64,000 bases of DNA from Lineus longissimus (taxonomy: Eukaryota > Nemertea > Pilidiophora > Heteronemertea > Lineidae): contig NC_088315.1 of the NCBI RefSeq assembly GCF_910592395.1, forward strand, positions 1,614,501 to 1,678,500. Direction: 5' to 3'. Both the position numbers and the translations under genes were made by a program. Each line of letters begins with the position of its first letter. Position 1 is the stretch's first letter. Positions 11,236-21,810 of this stretch are shown here, piece by piece. The notes beneath the pieces were generated by a model, which was not told the origin of the DNA, made no database searches, and was given only the letters and a program-made list of their open reading frames with translations.

Positions 11236-13189
11236 TTAGACCTTTCCGTGGGGCCCAAAAGCCTTAGCATAGCAAGCTGAAAAAGAGAAATGTTTTTAAG
11301 AAGGGCGAAGTTATTGAAGGTAGCGATAGCATAGTCGTAACCCAAATAGCAAACTGAAAAGAGATGATTCCTGTGATTATGTTCAATGCTTGCCCAGAAA
11401 CTCAGATATGTCTTACAAAGACTCTTTCAAACCAAAGGCTTTTTTAAGAACACCAAACGAGTTGCTATTACAGAGCATGTGAAGAGTAACAGAATCCATA
11501 CATGCAACAGTGTATGACACTTTTGATACATGAAAAACTCGGAAAGGTAAGTACAGGATAAGAACAATCGGTCGATGTACAATTCTGTACGATTTCGCTC
11601 ACCTTTACAATAGATTTCGCGTTCCTTATCGCACACGGTTGTAGAATCTAGCTTCTTGCTACAGGACTTACATGAAAAGCAGGTTTTGTGAAAGTCCTGA
11701 AAAGATACGATACGTGCAGTGAGATTTTCTCTTCAAAGATACGAGCTCTCTTAGTTCAGAGGAGAGATGCAGATGAACGGACGCATTTGCTGTGAAGATG
11801 CTACAGTCCCCATCTTTCTTATTTTCGTCAAACGAATCGTAAGGTGAGTTTACTTTAATCATGGACGGAGAGGATTTGCATCAAGTTCAGCTATCAGCCA
11901 GCAAGAATATGTTACGAATTTCAGAAGGATTTGACAGAGTGTCTTTCCTTATACTGACAAATGAAAACAGCAGATCCTTGCAAACAACTGTGCAACTGGC
12001 ACGGATATGATACTTACGATACCAGCTGCTGTCGCCTTCTCAGCCTCGTACACCCTAGCACCACAACGAGGGCAGCCTCCCTCAACTACAGCGCTAGGTC
12101 CGATATGGGCACCTGTTGGACGATTGCTGAAATGTAGGAAGGGAGTGAGAAAATTAGTAACCGCTTTTGGACTGGACTGATCATTGGCTTAGTAATCTCT
12201 TCCTTAGAAATGTCGTCTACACGCGACATGCTTCAAACGTGTACATTGAGCACTTTAAAGCAATGCTCGGAGTCAAGAATGATTGGTTGACTTCAAGTTC
12301 TACTTCACTGATCCTGTCTTTAGATCTGTTTTGACGAAGGTGCCCTCACATTATCAGCCTTGTTTTTTTCAATGCGCTGGTCGAGGCAACTGACCTCCTC
12401 GTTCATCACCGAATTCACGGTATCGGCTCCTTTCCGATTCGTATTGCTCCAATAGGCGTTATCGAAGCAACTTACCCCATTTCACACTCCAAATTTCCAT
12501 GCTGAGCCCCAGTCTCTGTGCTGAGGGCTCCAGCACCACCGCCGAATCCATAGCCCTTGGGTCCAAACTTCTTTGCATGGCAGACCTTACAGTAGACCAG
12601 ACCTTCGTGTTCGGCTACTGTGGTGGAGTCCAACATCTTATCACATAGTCCTGTTGACGATAAGCAAAATGATAATGCAGGTCATGAAGTTGTCTTAGAT
12701 TATACAAGTAAGTTCCAAAGACCTATATAAGCCTTTAGACACAGCGTAGGGAAGTCTCGAAATAGGATTATTGGAGGTCTAATCTAATCATAACACCAAT
12801 GTTGTCCTAAGATAGATACGCAAGATCTCTACGTCTGTACTGTAAGAGAGGGTTTGAACAGCTCAGCAGCCTCAGTCCTTATTCCTACCCAGATAAAAGT
12901 AAGTACAGAGCCTTTTAAGCGAATAGTTCCGTGTAGAAAATGTCATCCAACAAGCAGATAAGATCTGAACAGCATCGTAGCATAAACGATTTATCATAGA
13001 GAACGTTATGAAAACAAGAAAATCCATTGGCAAATTTTTGTTTCTTTAAGTATTTCGATTTTGTCTCAACCTACCACATTTAAGACACATTTTATGCCAT
13101 TTGTGACCAGCTGCCAACCTCTCCTCAGCTGCGTAGACCGATTTGCCACATTTTGGGCACTTGGCCTGCTCTGGGGCCTTGAAGGGCAT
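11236..13189 (-). CDS. Two-LIM cysteine- and glycine-rich protein (CRP / muscle LIM protein)
   Basis: Five coding exons on the minus strand: 13189-13075, 12650-12476, 12126-12018, 11696-11603 and 11276-11236. They add up to 534 bases, that is 177 residues plus stop, with every junction in phase and canonical GT-AG sites. The N-terminus [20 protein letters not shown] is diagnostic of the CRP family. LIM1 has zinc ligands C11, C14, H32, C35, C38, C41, C59 and C62. LIM2 has C115, C118, H136, C139, C142, C145, C163 and C166. Both keep the exact x2-17-2-2-2-17-2 spacing. LIM1 is followed by the family's [12 protein letters not shown] linker, whereas LIM2 is followed only by GPHGKV and stop, so the second glycine-rich tail is missing. 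In animals these proteins bind alpha-actinin and zyxin at the Z-disc and stress fibres, and shuttle to the nucleus in muscle differentiation. Which CRP/MLP paralogue this is cannot be decided. Confidence 0.96.
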
Positions 13190-13400
13190 GGTGGGTAGTA
13201 AGCAGTGACACGACAGAAGATCTGTGTAACGACAAAATGAAAAGCTTATCAGGTATATATTTCTCATTGAGAGTACAATTCTGTCCATAACTAAGATTCG
13301 AGCTTACCATTGGTGGCGTAGATAGCAGCCTATGTCTGTTAGTAGTGAGGAAAAAGTTCAAATGTTCCACAAGATTGCGAATTTTTTTAGGAATGGCCTA
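13190..13400 (-). promoter_or_regulatory. 5' UTR and non-coding first exon of the LIM gene
   Basis: The exon with the LIM start codon begins at 13221 after the acceptor TCGTTACACAG, leaving 32 bases of leader. A further exon upstream ends at 13308 (CCAATG|GTAAGCT). It has no coding role, and its 5' limit is not visible. This non-coding first exon separated by a short intron is common in muscle genes. Confidence 0.5.
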
Positions 13401-15280
13401 GGTTTAGTGCATTTTGTAATTAAGGGGACAGTACTTCTTTAAATGTCTGTCTACCTCAACGAGGCTAAGATGGTAAAAATAGTTTAAGTTCTACTGACGC
13501 TTATCAAGGGCGTAGTCTGTGGCGATGGAACACGTTCTTTCGTCTTGTTAGTGTAACACTGTCATGATAGGAGTGGCAAATATTGCATTCAGCTGTACCG
13601 TACATGCGCACGATCAAACGTAGAAAACTACAACTGAGGTAATTTTTAACGCTGTTCTTATGAAAGCTTGGCACAAGGCTTGAGCATCCCCTTCCGCATT
13701 GATGCGTCCAGATCTCGCATAAATTTTAACTACGCTGCTAAATCTAACGATTCTTTAAAACAGATTGAGCAGGGTTGACTCATAACCTGAACACTTTCAG
13801 TAAGCGTTGGAACCATGATGGCCTTGTAAAGAAGGTAAAGCCTTATCACTACGTCGTTACTAGTAGGCAGCTAACAGCAGAAGGAATGCTTGTAGATTTG
13901 GACTAGTTATAACGCAGTGTAGATAGATGAAACCCATGTTTTTATGTCGAGTTAGCTCAGGTAACCAAGGTGGCCATACATAGTCACTCCCACTCTCTTA
14001 AAATAGAACTAGAAAGGAAGGAGAAACCCAGTCTTCACAAATCAATGTTGTTGTCTTTCTGTTACAGGTTAGTGGTTGGGTTGAGTATGAAGTTTGAGGC
14101 TAAGATAGTTTGTGCTTTATCTACTGGGCTTAGGTTTCATCTTACAGGTGGTACGCTCTATGCTTGTAGTGCATTAGTGTATGTAGAGACATTACAGTGC
14201 CCAAAGTAAGATGTGAGCATGATGGCTTATCTGAAAGTAACTATTTGACTCTATTTAGATTTTTGGAAAATTTACTTTATGCAGTTACAAGCTGTCGATG
14301 TTTTGAGTTCACCATATAATTTTTAGATAAAACAACGAGCAAGATTAATCGAGGCAATGAAGGTAGATTTGCCTATAAACATGCCGGATAATTTGTTATG
14401 AGGGAGATGAATCTGGCCCAATTTTGTTGGTGACTCAGGAGCTCAAATGAACCAGGCCATTTCGCCATGTGCAAGAACGCTACCCACGTTACTGGAGTGC
14501 TTTGGTTCGTGTAACATACACCCACAATAACACGTATCAGTTTCCTAAGACAATAGCAAATCTCAGAAAGTCGAGACTTAGAATAACAAAATGGGAAGTA
14601 GGGTACTTTCTATTAAAGCGTATTTGCAAAGTGAGTGTACTTTACTGCGGGGAGATCTTTAAAATTCAGTGCAGCTCTCCCATTTTACAGCCAAGCATCC
14701 TTGACATTTTCAAGTGTTAACATGATGATGAATAATGCACATACATCACTATCTGATTAACTGCAACATTGATAACATTCGGTCGTTACTTTCTTATTTT
14801 GTTTCATCTCCCAAGAATAGTTAGATTAATGGCATGAAACCATGCTGCAAACCTTCTCAGGGTGAAAAATGACGCCTCAACTTAGATTTGAGAGAGCTCC
14901 TAGATACAATGAAAAACTCGACTACAGTATGCATTTACGCGGGCTTCATCCCAACCTCTCTGAGTAATACCATCCCCGTCTGAACCTAACAATCGTGACA
15001 GAGATACCTTCAAAACAGCATGATAGGCTCATCGATGGATTGTAAGATGTAGGCGAGCCTCAGGTGAGCCTCGGATCTCAACTTAGCAGTAGAACACGTG
15101 AACTTTGAAAGCTATGGTTCTAGCTGGCTTAAATATGATGTATTTTCCTAACGCAAATTCCAATTTTCAACACTGGCAGATGTTATTAATACAGTTCCAA
15201 ACATATCTTAAAACCAATGACCATTTTAACCTGCTTTTTACGGCGCAACTACTATTTCAATAGTCTATTTTTATTTACCA
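13400..15280. other. Intergenic stretch
   Basis: No exon could be supported between the LIM gene and the GPCR. Open frames at 13970-14209 and 14469-14720 lack homology cues and flanking splice sites. The GPCR promoter presumably lies near 15.1-15.3 kb, but no TATA box or initiator stands out. Confidence 0.5.
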
Positions 15281-15322
15281 AGAGTATACTTGGGTTGTGT
15301 GATTTTGCATTTTGTGGCGCTG

Positions 15323-16390
15323 ATGAACATGAAGACACCTCATACGGCTGAGATGGCGGAGACGACAAAGGAACCATACTCTGGAAACACTGACCAGAGT
15401 TACTCCCAAGTCACTATCTTCATAGCAGAAATCCTTTGGACCTATGTGTTACTAATGTCGATGATCGTCGGCATTATATTGAATATACTAGTAATTTGTG
15501 TCCTTCTAGTAAGCAGGGTGGGAAAGTCATCGACTAGAATGTTGCTGACGAGCCTTGCGATGGCAGACACTGCAGTTCTCTTAACAAACCCACTTCGACA
15601 GAGCGCCATACGTTGTTTGGACATCGACGTCCGCCATCTTTCGGGCGCCTCATGCCCCGTTCATTACTTTTTTTCTTACTTTTTGGAGCATTTCTCGCAC
15701 TGGAATGTGCTGATGCTTACAGTTGAACGATGGATATCAGTAACCTATCCTTTCCGGGCAAGAACAATATGTTCATTGAAATGGACATCAGTTGGACTGA
15801 TTACAACATCCGTTATATTATTCTGTTTGGACGTGCATTTGCTTTTTGAGTATAGACTCCATGCCGTCTTTTCAGACAAAGGTTCTCAAATGAAGTGTAC
15901 CTATGTGAGGAGAGGTTATTCTACATTCATGCTTGAAGTGTACACACACATGGAGATCGTCCTATCATTCGGCCTCCCGTTCCCTGGCATAGTCCTCTTC
16001 AACAGTTCCATTCTTTACCAGCTCTTCAGAAGCGGAATCAAGCGCAGAAAACTTCTGAATCAAGGCATATCCACGAATTGTAAATCAAACCATCTTTCGA
16101 GTATGACGTACATGTTGATTACAGTTAGTGTGGCATTCCTTCTCATGCTGACGCCGAAAGCTGTTTGGCTCCAAGTAAACAGAGCACTCTACAGACCAGT
16201 CGACAAGTTCTATTGGTTCTATCTCGCCTCTCCCATCAGTTACGTACTTTACTCTCTAAACCATGGGATAAATTTCATCCTGTATTGCATAAGCGGGAGA
16301 CAATTTCGGCAGGCGTTTTATCAATTGTGCAGTTGCAGCAGTCGGAAAGGGACGATGCAAAGTCATATTGGAGAATCAAGCATTCACTAG
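15323..16390 (+). CDS. Rhodopsin-class peptide GPCR (FMRFamide-receptor-like), single exon
   Basis: Intronless, 355 residues from the first ATG (15323; a second ATG follows two codons later). Codons upstream are open to 15290 but without ATG. Seven helices are clear. Landmarks: N54 in TM1 (GIILNILVI), D82 in TM2 (SLAMAD), C111 before TM3 paired with C192 in the second extracellular loop, ERW at 125-127 in place of DRY, W144 in TM4, P219/P221 in TM5, P278 in TM6 (without the usual CWxP), and NHGINFILY in TM7 followed by the helix-8 GRQFRQAF. The N-x-x-I-N-F-x-L-Y form of TM7 and the ERW motif are typical of the FMRFamide/myosuppressin-like peptide receptors of invertebrates. The ligand is unknown. 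It is expected at the plasma membrane, coupling to G proteins. The C-tail is short and Cys/Ser-rich (CSCSSRKG), a likely palmitoylation site. Confidence 0.93.
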   Translation: MNMKTPHTAEMAETTKEPYSGNTDQSYSQVTIFIAEILWTYVLLMSMIVGIILNILVICVLLVSRVGKSSTRMLLTSLAMADTAVLLTNPLRQSAIRCLDIDVRHLSGASCPVHYFFSYFLEHFSHWNVLMLTVERWISVTYPFRARTICSLKWTSVGLITTSVILFCLDVHLLFEYRLHAVFSDKGSQMKCTYVRRGYSTFMLEVYTHMEIVLSFGLPFPGIVLFNSSILYQLFRSGIKRRKLLNQGISTNCKSNHLSSMTYMLITVSVAFLLMLTPKAVWLQVNRALYRPVDKFYWFYLASPISYVLYSLNHGINFILYCISGRQFRQAFYQLCSCSSRKGTMQSHIGESSIH

Positions 16391-16399
16391 AGGCTTGCC

Positions 16400-18180
16400 A
16401 TGTTTTATATTTGTTGATGTCGTATCCAAAACTTACCAATATCTAAAGGTTTTCCGAAAAATTAAGAGTACCGTTAGATTTTGGAAGTTTGGCAAGGAAA
16501 TACACAACAGACGGAGCTGTGAAATCATTTGAAATAACGCCAAAATCGATGCCACTATATTTTTGGTACATTTTGGAATTCCAATCTCAACTTTTGCGAT
16601 AATGTAGCATGAAGTACATGTAGATACGTCTATGATCAGGTATAATTTGGGGTCGGTTAGAAAACATTTTCGGACTTTCGATATGAAAAGAGCTTTGCAA
16701 CCAAGCTTGACAGTTTTTTCGGGAGTTGCTGACACATTGAGTTTGCGACACCAAGTAGTTCACAAGATTATATAATCACTACAGCTGATCGACAAAAACA
16801 AGGGTGTCCTTAAGGGAGAAAGAGAAAAGCATACTAGTATAGACCTACCTTAGGCGGATTCGGGCTGGCTGCACCTCGGAATGATCAGGTACCCTTCTCA
16901 GCAATACAATCAGAAGAAGGGGAATTCGAAATATTTTTGCACCCATCACTATTTCTTGACCTGTATCTTCTAGCACATCATCAGCCATTGGAGAAAACAG
17001 CATTGCTTGTCGATTTCGTAACCAGGCTTCTTTGCACATGTACCGGCACACGATGTCTGCAGGAAAAGACGACGAAATCACTACTGGGATGAGGTCTTCC
17101 ACCTACATTGTATAGATTGTACTCTCAAGCTTGTTTTGGGCGTGAGCTAGCTAGCAACATGGCTCCCTTAGCTTCAATTCAAATGCAGGTGAGCGTGGGC
17201 TTCTCAGCAATATCGGTGAAGAGATAAAAAAACGTTCTACTGCTTACAGTATGGAAGTGCTCAAATCAGTTGTTAACCCAATATTCAAAGCAGGTCTATA
17301 ATTTTGCAGCTGCAATAACCCAAGCAGGTTTTCTTGTAAACCAGGTTTTGGTTACGGCAAGGAACAAAGTTACAGCATTTCACAAACCCAACCCACCACA
17401 AAAATAGGCCTACAATGCGGATGTAGCACCTTTGTTTCATCTCTTGGCTCAGACAAGAAAAAACTTGTATCGTGCCCCCAACCCGTTCAGTGGTCACAGT
17501 ATTCGTGCTGACCGGACTCAAAACCTTGACTAAATTCCGATACCCCATGTTTACATTACTATGATTGGCCTCTTGGTTTCATGTAGTGCAGCATGTTACA
17601 TCTCCATCTATATATACCGGCTGAGCGTCACCATACAAGAGACACGCGAACTGTTTGAACAGACGAAACGCCCAGAACACATACCACTGAGCGTTTTCTC
17701 ACATTGTCTGGTACATACGCTAATGAACATTTCACAACGAGGAGGTCATCATTCACCCGGCCTTAAGTCCATGGTTCATTGTTTGTTTACATGAAACCTT
17801 GAAACCATCACCGAGCCTCATTACCATGCGAAAGAAACAAAACGAAATGGAATAATCAATGACGCATTACTTTGCCTCGAAATCTAAGCATTAATTTACT
17901 CATAAACTGACTTTATGTAAGCAAGACGCTTTTAGCGACGCTGAGATGGTTACCATGAAAACGCTGTCATTTTAAACTCTTATTCATTTTCGTTATTGGA
18001 AACCTCGTCCCATTCGTCTTTGAAACAAGCAGAATAGGAATTATCAATTACAATTAGCTTGTTTCCTGGATACAAGCTTGACATTGAGGAGTAGTGGACT
18101 CTAAATCACTCACCGTCATATCGTGGTAAGAATTCCGTAACATTATCCACACATCAACGAAACAGATCCAATTTTCGTCT
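16400..18180. other. Intergenic stretch with isolated splice-like sites
   Basis: No complete gene found. On the minus strand an exon-like segment at 17056-16970 is described separately. On the plus strand a start-like segment at 17160 (an ATG with ten codons up to a GTGAGC donor) found no partner exon in phase. The 1.1 kb before the PAN gene contains no obvious TATA box. Confidence 0.45.
16970..17056 (-). CDS. Possible cysteine-rich terminal exon
   Basis: A strong minus-strand acceptor (GTCTTTTCCTGCAG) opens a 28-codon frame ending in TAG, with the cysteine order C-x3-C-x11-CC-x7-C. The same DNA is also open in another frame for 85 codons, so the reading is not settled. No signal-peptide exon was found upstream on this strand. 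It could be the end of a small secreted disulfide peptide or chance. Confidence 0.2.
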   Translation of the reverse strand, partial: TSCAGTCAKKPGYEIDKQCCFLQWLMMC

Positions 18181-18186
18181 TCAAAA

Positions 18187-21042
18187 ATGCCGATATTTGT
18201 GAATATCAAAACATTGTTTCCGTTTTTCCTCCTTTTGCGCGGCTCACTCGAACACAGGATAGTGGACACTTTCGGGTCGAAATATTTCCAGCTACCAGGC
18301 TGCCTTGTGGACAAAGCAAGACCCGCAACAAGTAGTCATAAATACCGAGTTGACAGCGATTTGGAGTGCGCCAGGAAATGTCTCTGGCTGTTTGAGGACA
18401 CTTGTCGCTGGATGAACTATATCGAGCCAGAGAAAGTAACCGGTGAGAACTGTGAGTTAGGGAAGACTCCGGCCAATGCGGTCTGCTCTGACTTGGTTGA
18501 CCGGCCAGGGTACCACTACTATGAAAAGGTAAGAAGTAAAAAAGGATGTCGAAAAATGGCGTTATGATTGTCTCTCCGCAAATAGAACCTAGCATGACTT
18601 CTGTAACATGCAGTGATGCCATAACTATCATGCAGTTCACTCCAAAATCAGAAATTCTAACTCTGCATGGCTGAGCTCATCGCAGCACATTGTCACAAAT
18701 TGAAAAACTATATTTTTCGGTGCTTTCTTATGAAGCCTCTCATCAGTGCCATCGTCAAATGACATGGTAAAAATAATGATGATGAAGATGACGATGATGA
18801 TGAAATAATGATTATATTTTATTGATGTAGCACCACTTCATTAACACTTTTTGGAGGTATAACATCTGCTGGTTGCTCCAGTGGCGGTGTAGATAATTCA
18901 GATATTCTATTAATTATATTGATTTAAGAATTGTGTCAATGGCATTTTTACCATCGATTCTAGCCGCTATTATTCAAGGCTTTCGGCAAACTATATATTA
19001 AGTCATTATTTGCTTAGTTCATACATTGTTAATTAAGTGAATACAACGGTGAAACTGTGAGTTACATTGTTAATTAAGTGAATACAACGGTGAAACTGTG
19101 AGTTACAATGATAACCGTTCAAAGCAGGGCCCTATGGCGTGGATTTGTTTCAAGTTACAGTGACACCACTCAAAGCAGTAAAATGGTTAAGTAATAAAGA
19201 CGCCATCACAGAAAAACAGCACACATCTTTAACTTTTGAATGCCGAAACCATGAAAGAATGCTTGTTTCTTTCAGGGTGACTTCTGTCTGAACCAAAGCA
19301 AGTTCGTCCAGTCTACACTGCAATGCACCTGTGTACCAGGCTGGACTGGGCAGAGGTGCAACTATAGGGCTTTCGGTAATGAGGCCTTCTTCATATCTTA
19401 TACTCTAGTTACTCACGTCGGCCACTTCATAGTGCAGTTTATCCTAAAAATGTATTTGCTACATAGGCGTAAGCTTACACTAACAGCCGAGTACTGCGTG
19501 TCAAGGTTGTAACCAAAGATGGAATTACTAGTCATGAGTATATTTCTTAAACAAACAGAACTGTGGACCTCGCATTCTAATTGCTGCACTTTCCCCATCA
19601 CTAGCTAAGTGCTCTGTATATTACTGGAAGCTTCAAAGAGTAGCAAATGGACCTAATCGAGTAGTTTCGAGGTCAGTCAGCGTTTCTCTCCTGCAATAAT
19701 TCTTCAGACACTTTTGCACTGTTTTAAAAGCTATCCTTGTTCGATAGGACTATACTTGTTGGAAAGCAGTTACTCACTTAGCATGGCTTTCTCGTGACGA
19801 GGGTTACAAAGGAAAAAACGTAGTTCAGTCTCGTATGAAGCAGACAGCTAGTTCATTCTTCGAAAATGCTTTATTAGAAACACGGGACGATATTGTTATA
19901 GCAATCTTGAAAAGTAATATACTAGGCTAGTTTTAATCAAGTATCTCACAAAGAACCCGCCAATTATTATTGTGTGCGTTGCCATAGCTACGCACAACGG
20001 GTTGCTTTAATCATTAGGAAACTTCACAACCTTTTATGAGATTGATGGAAGTAATTTGAAAATGAAAAAAAGAGACTACGTATTCTTTGCACAAAGTCAT
20101 ACTCACCCCCCCCCCCCCCCCCTAGTAGGTTTTAGGGGAACATATTATGTTTTGGTACGAAGGCGTTCAACAATTCGATCAGTGGCCCAATATTTTGCTA
20201 GAAGTCTGTAATTAAGCTTCAAATTTGAATAAAAAGTGGAGGAGTCACAATGGTACGCAACCTGTGCATAACAACAGATTCATGTCCCCCTCGGTTTCAT
20301 TTCAGATTGCTCCGACCACTACTACGTGCACCTATGGCCCTACGGTCGTGCCATTTTGGATATTAAGGCTAGGTACTCGACCAACAGCTATAAGGTCCAC
20401 TGCGATCTAAGTTCCTATATTATAGGCGGGGCATCGGGTCACACATGTTTTCAGCGCCAGGGTTACTCCAGTGGAATGAACTTCGACCGCAACTGGGCTG
20501 ATTATAAGAGTGGTTTTGGCAATAAGGCGACTGACTTTTGGTTGGGGAATGACATAATCTCTGAATTAACTGCCAAGAATTCACGGAAATACCGGCTTCT
20601 TGTCTGGCTGCAGGGCCATAACAGCAGCTACTCGGTGTCTACAAGCTATGACGATTTCCTCGTGAAGGACGAATCCGAGAATTATAAAGTGACCTTGACC
20701 CCAAGTACCAAAAATAAAGTAACGTGGCATGGGGATGCCATCATGCCCGGGGATCCTACCCTCGATATGAACAAGAAACCTTTCTCTACGTATGACAAAG
20801 ATAATGATGGTGGACCTGAGAACTGTGCTTCGACTCGGAAGGCTGGATGGTGGTATGGTTCAGGCTGCACCGACGCCAACCTCAACGCGAAGTACTACAA
20901 CGCCACAAACTGGCAGGCGTCGTTCTGGCCCCAGTTATCGTGGGGAATGATGACTAACGCGAGCGATGGTATTAAGTACTCCACTCTATGTCTTCAGCCG
21001 TACGACTTCACCCCTAAGAATTTGCTGCTGGTTGTGTATTAA
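18187..21042 (+). CDS. Secreted PAN/Apple + EGF + fibrinogen-domain protein (FREP-like)
   Basis: Three coding exons, 18187-18528, 19276-19375 and 20306-21042, join in phase (0, then 1) with good splice sites (AAAAG|GTAAGA, TTTCAG, TTTCG|GTAATG, TTTCAG) to give 392 residues. Residues 1-20 are a signal peptide (FPFFLLLRG core). Residues 39-100 hold six cysteines in a PAN/Apple-type module. Residues 115-147 are an EGF-like module ending CTCVPGWTGQRC, with only four of the usual six cysteines. Residues 148-392 are a fibrinogen C-terminal domain with the recognisable blocks NWADYKSGFGN, DFWLGN, the calcium loop STYDKDNDGGPENCAS (308-323) and WWYGSGC. Exon boundaries coincide with domain boundaries. 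Fibrinogen-domain proteins with extra modules act as secreted pattern-recognition lectins (ficolins, FREPs) in invertebrates, and some occur in venoms. The recognition role is inferred. The usual GGWT motif is replaced by GGASGHTC, so ligand binding may differ. Confidence 0.93.
18774..18812 (+). repeat. GAT-rich simple repeat in intron 1
   Basis: Imperfect (GAT)n/(GATGAAGATGAC) run within the first intron of the fibrinogen-domain gene. Confidence 0.8.
19023..19104 (+). repeat. 41-bp perfect tandem duplication in intron 1
   Basis: Two adjacent identical copies (period 41) beginning ACATTGTTAATTAAGTG and ending GAAACTGTGAGTT, in the first intron of the fibrinogen-domain gene. It is a recent duplication, since no mismatches are visible. 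Confidence 0.9.
20106..20122. repeat. Poly-C run (17 C)
   Basis: Homopolymer of 17 C in the second intron of the fibrinogen-domain gene. Confidence 0.95.
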
Positions 21043-21810
21043 AGAAGTCTTCGAAAGGGACAGGAACGATATCGACTGCAAGTCATCTGCAAGGCAAACT
21101 GCTGGACTATTCGACAGGATTGGTATTACAGCCACCAGGCCACGGCAGTGAAAAATTAGGCTGAGCATTCTGGTTAGGACTTTGTCCTCAAAACACCAGT
21201 TTGTGATAAGTGGACATTATTATCCAACACTCTACGCAACTCAGTCCTGGCCTGCGAGGGAAGATGTGTTTCTATCGTGGATATATTTTGTGGTGCGCTC
21301 CGCTGATCTCTTTTTGAAGGAACAGAAAGTAGTTGGTATATGTTTTTCACAGCACACGAAAATGTTCTTATAGATAGTTTTGATTCCACCAGACAGGAGT
21401 TTGTGATGATTTGCTGCGGTGTCTCTCATTACGAGTAAATCGTTCTCGTACCATCGCTAGTGGCCGAAAATCTGATAATGTATGTATCATTTCCTTCTTG
21501 CACCATTGCTAGCGGCCGAAACATAAATACTGACTTCCATTCCACCAGCATCTTGTACCAAACTGTACACCTGGAAAAAAGAAAGGAGGGTAAAAAATGA
21601 CCACTGAGGTCGAGTGTTTGGCCAAAACCTAGTAAGTCAGTTTTGTCATGTTTTCAGTAAAGATTGAAAATCTCATCATTTCACATTAAGCTATAGCACT
21701 TAAGAACCAAATTTGCATGACGGTTCTATGTACACACCCTATGTCTTCTTCACATTTTCCCCCCTCTTTTTTGATACTTACTAGCTTTTTGTTCAACAGC
21801 CTTAAAATAG

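Noticed and set aside
13125-13370. Second minus-strand frame across the first LIM exon
   Set aside because: It is out of frame with the LIM domain, whose zinc ligands and splice phases are perfect.
15442-15624. Minus-strand frame inside the GPCR
   Set aside because: Antisense shadow of a clearly identified receptor.
17159-17188. Ten-codon first exon (ATGGCTCCCTTAGC...) ending at GTGAGC on the plus strand
   Set aside because: Good start and donor, but no phase-0 partner exon was found before the PAN gene, which has its own start and signal peptide.
18206-18640. Minus-strand frame of 144 codons, one of the longest in the window
   Set aside because: It lies wholly opposite exon 1 of the PAN-EGF-fibrinogen gene and is a shadow of that coding sequence.
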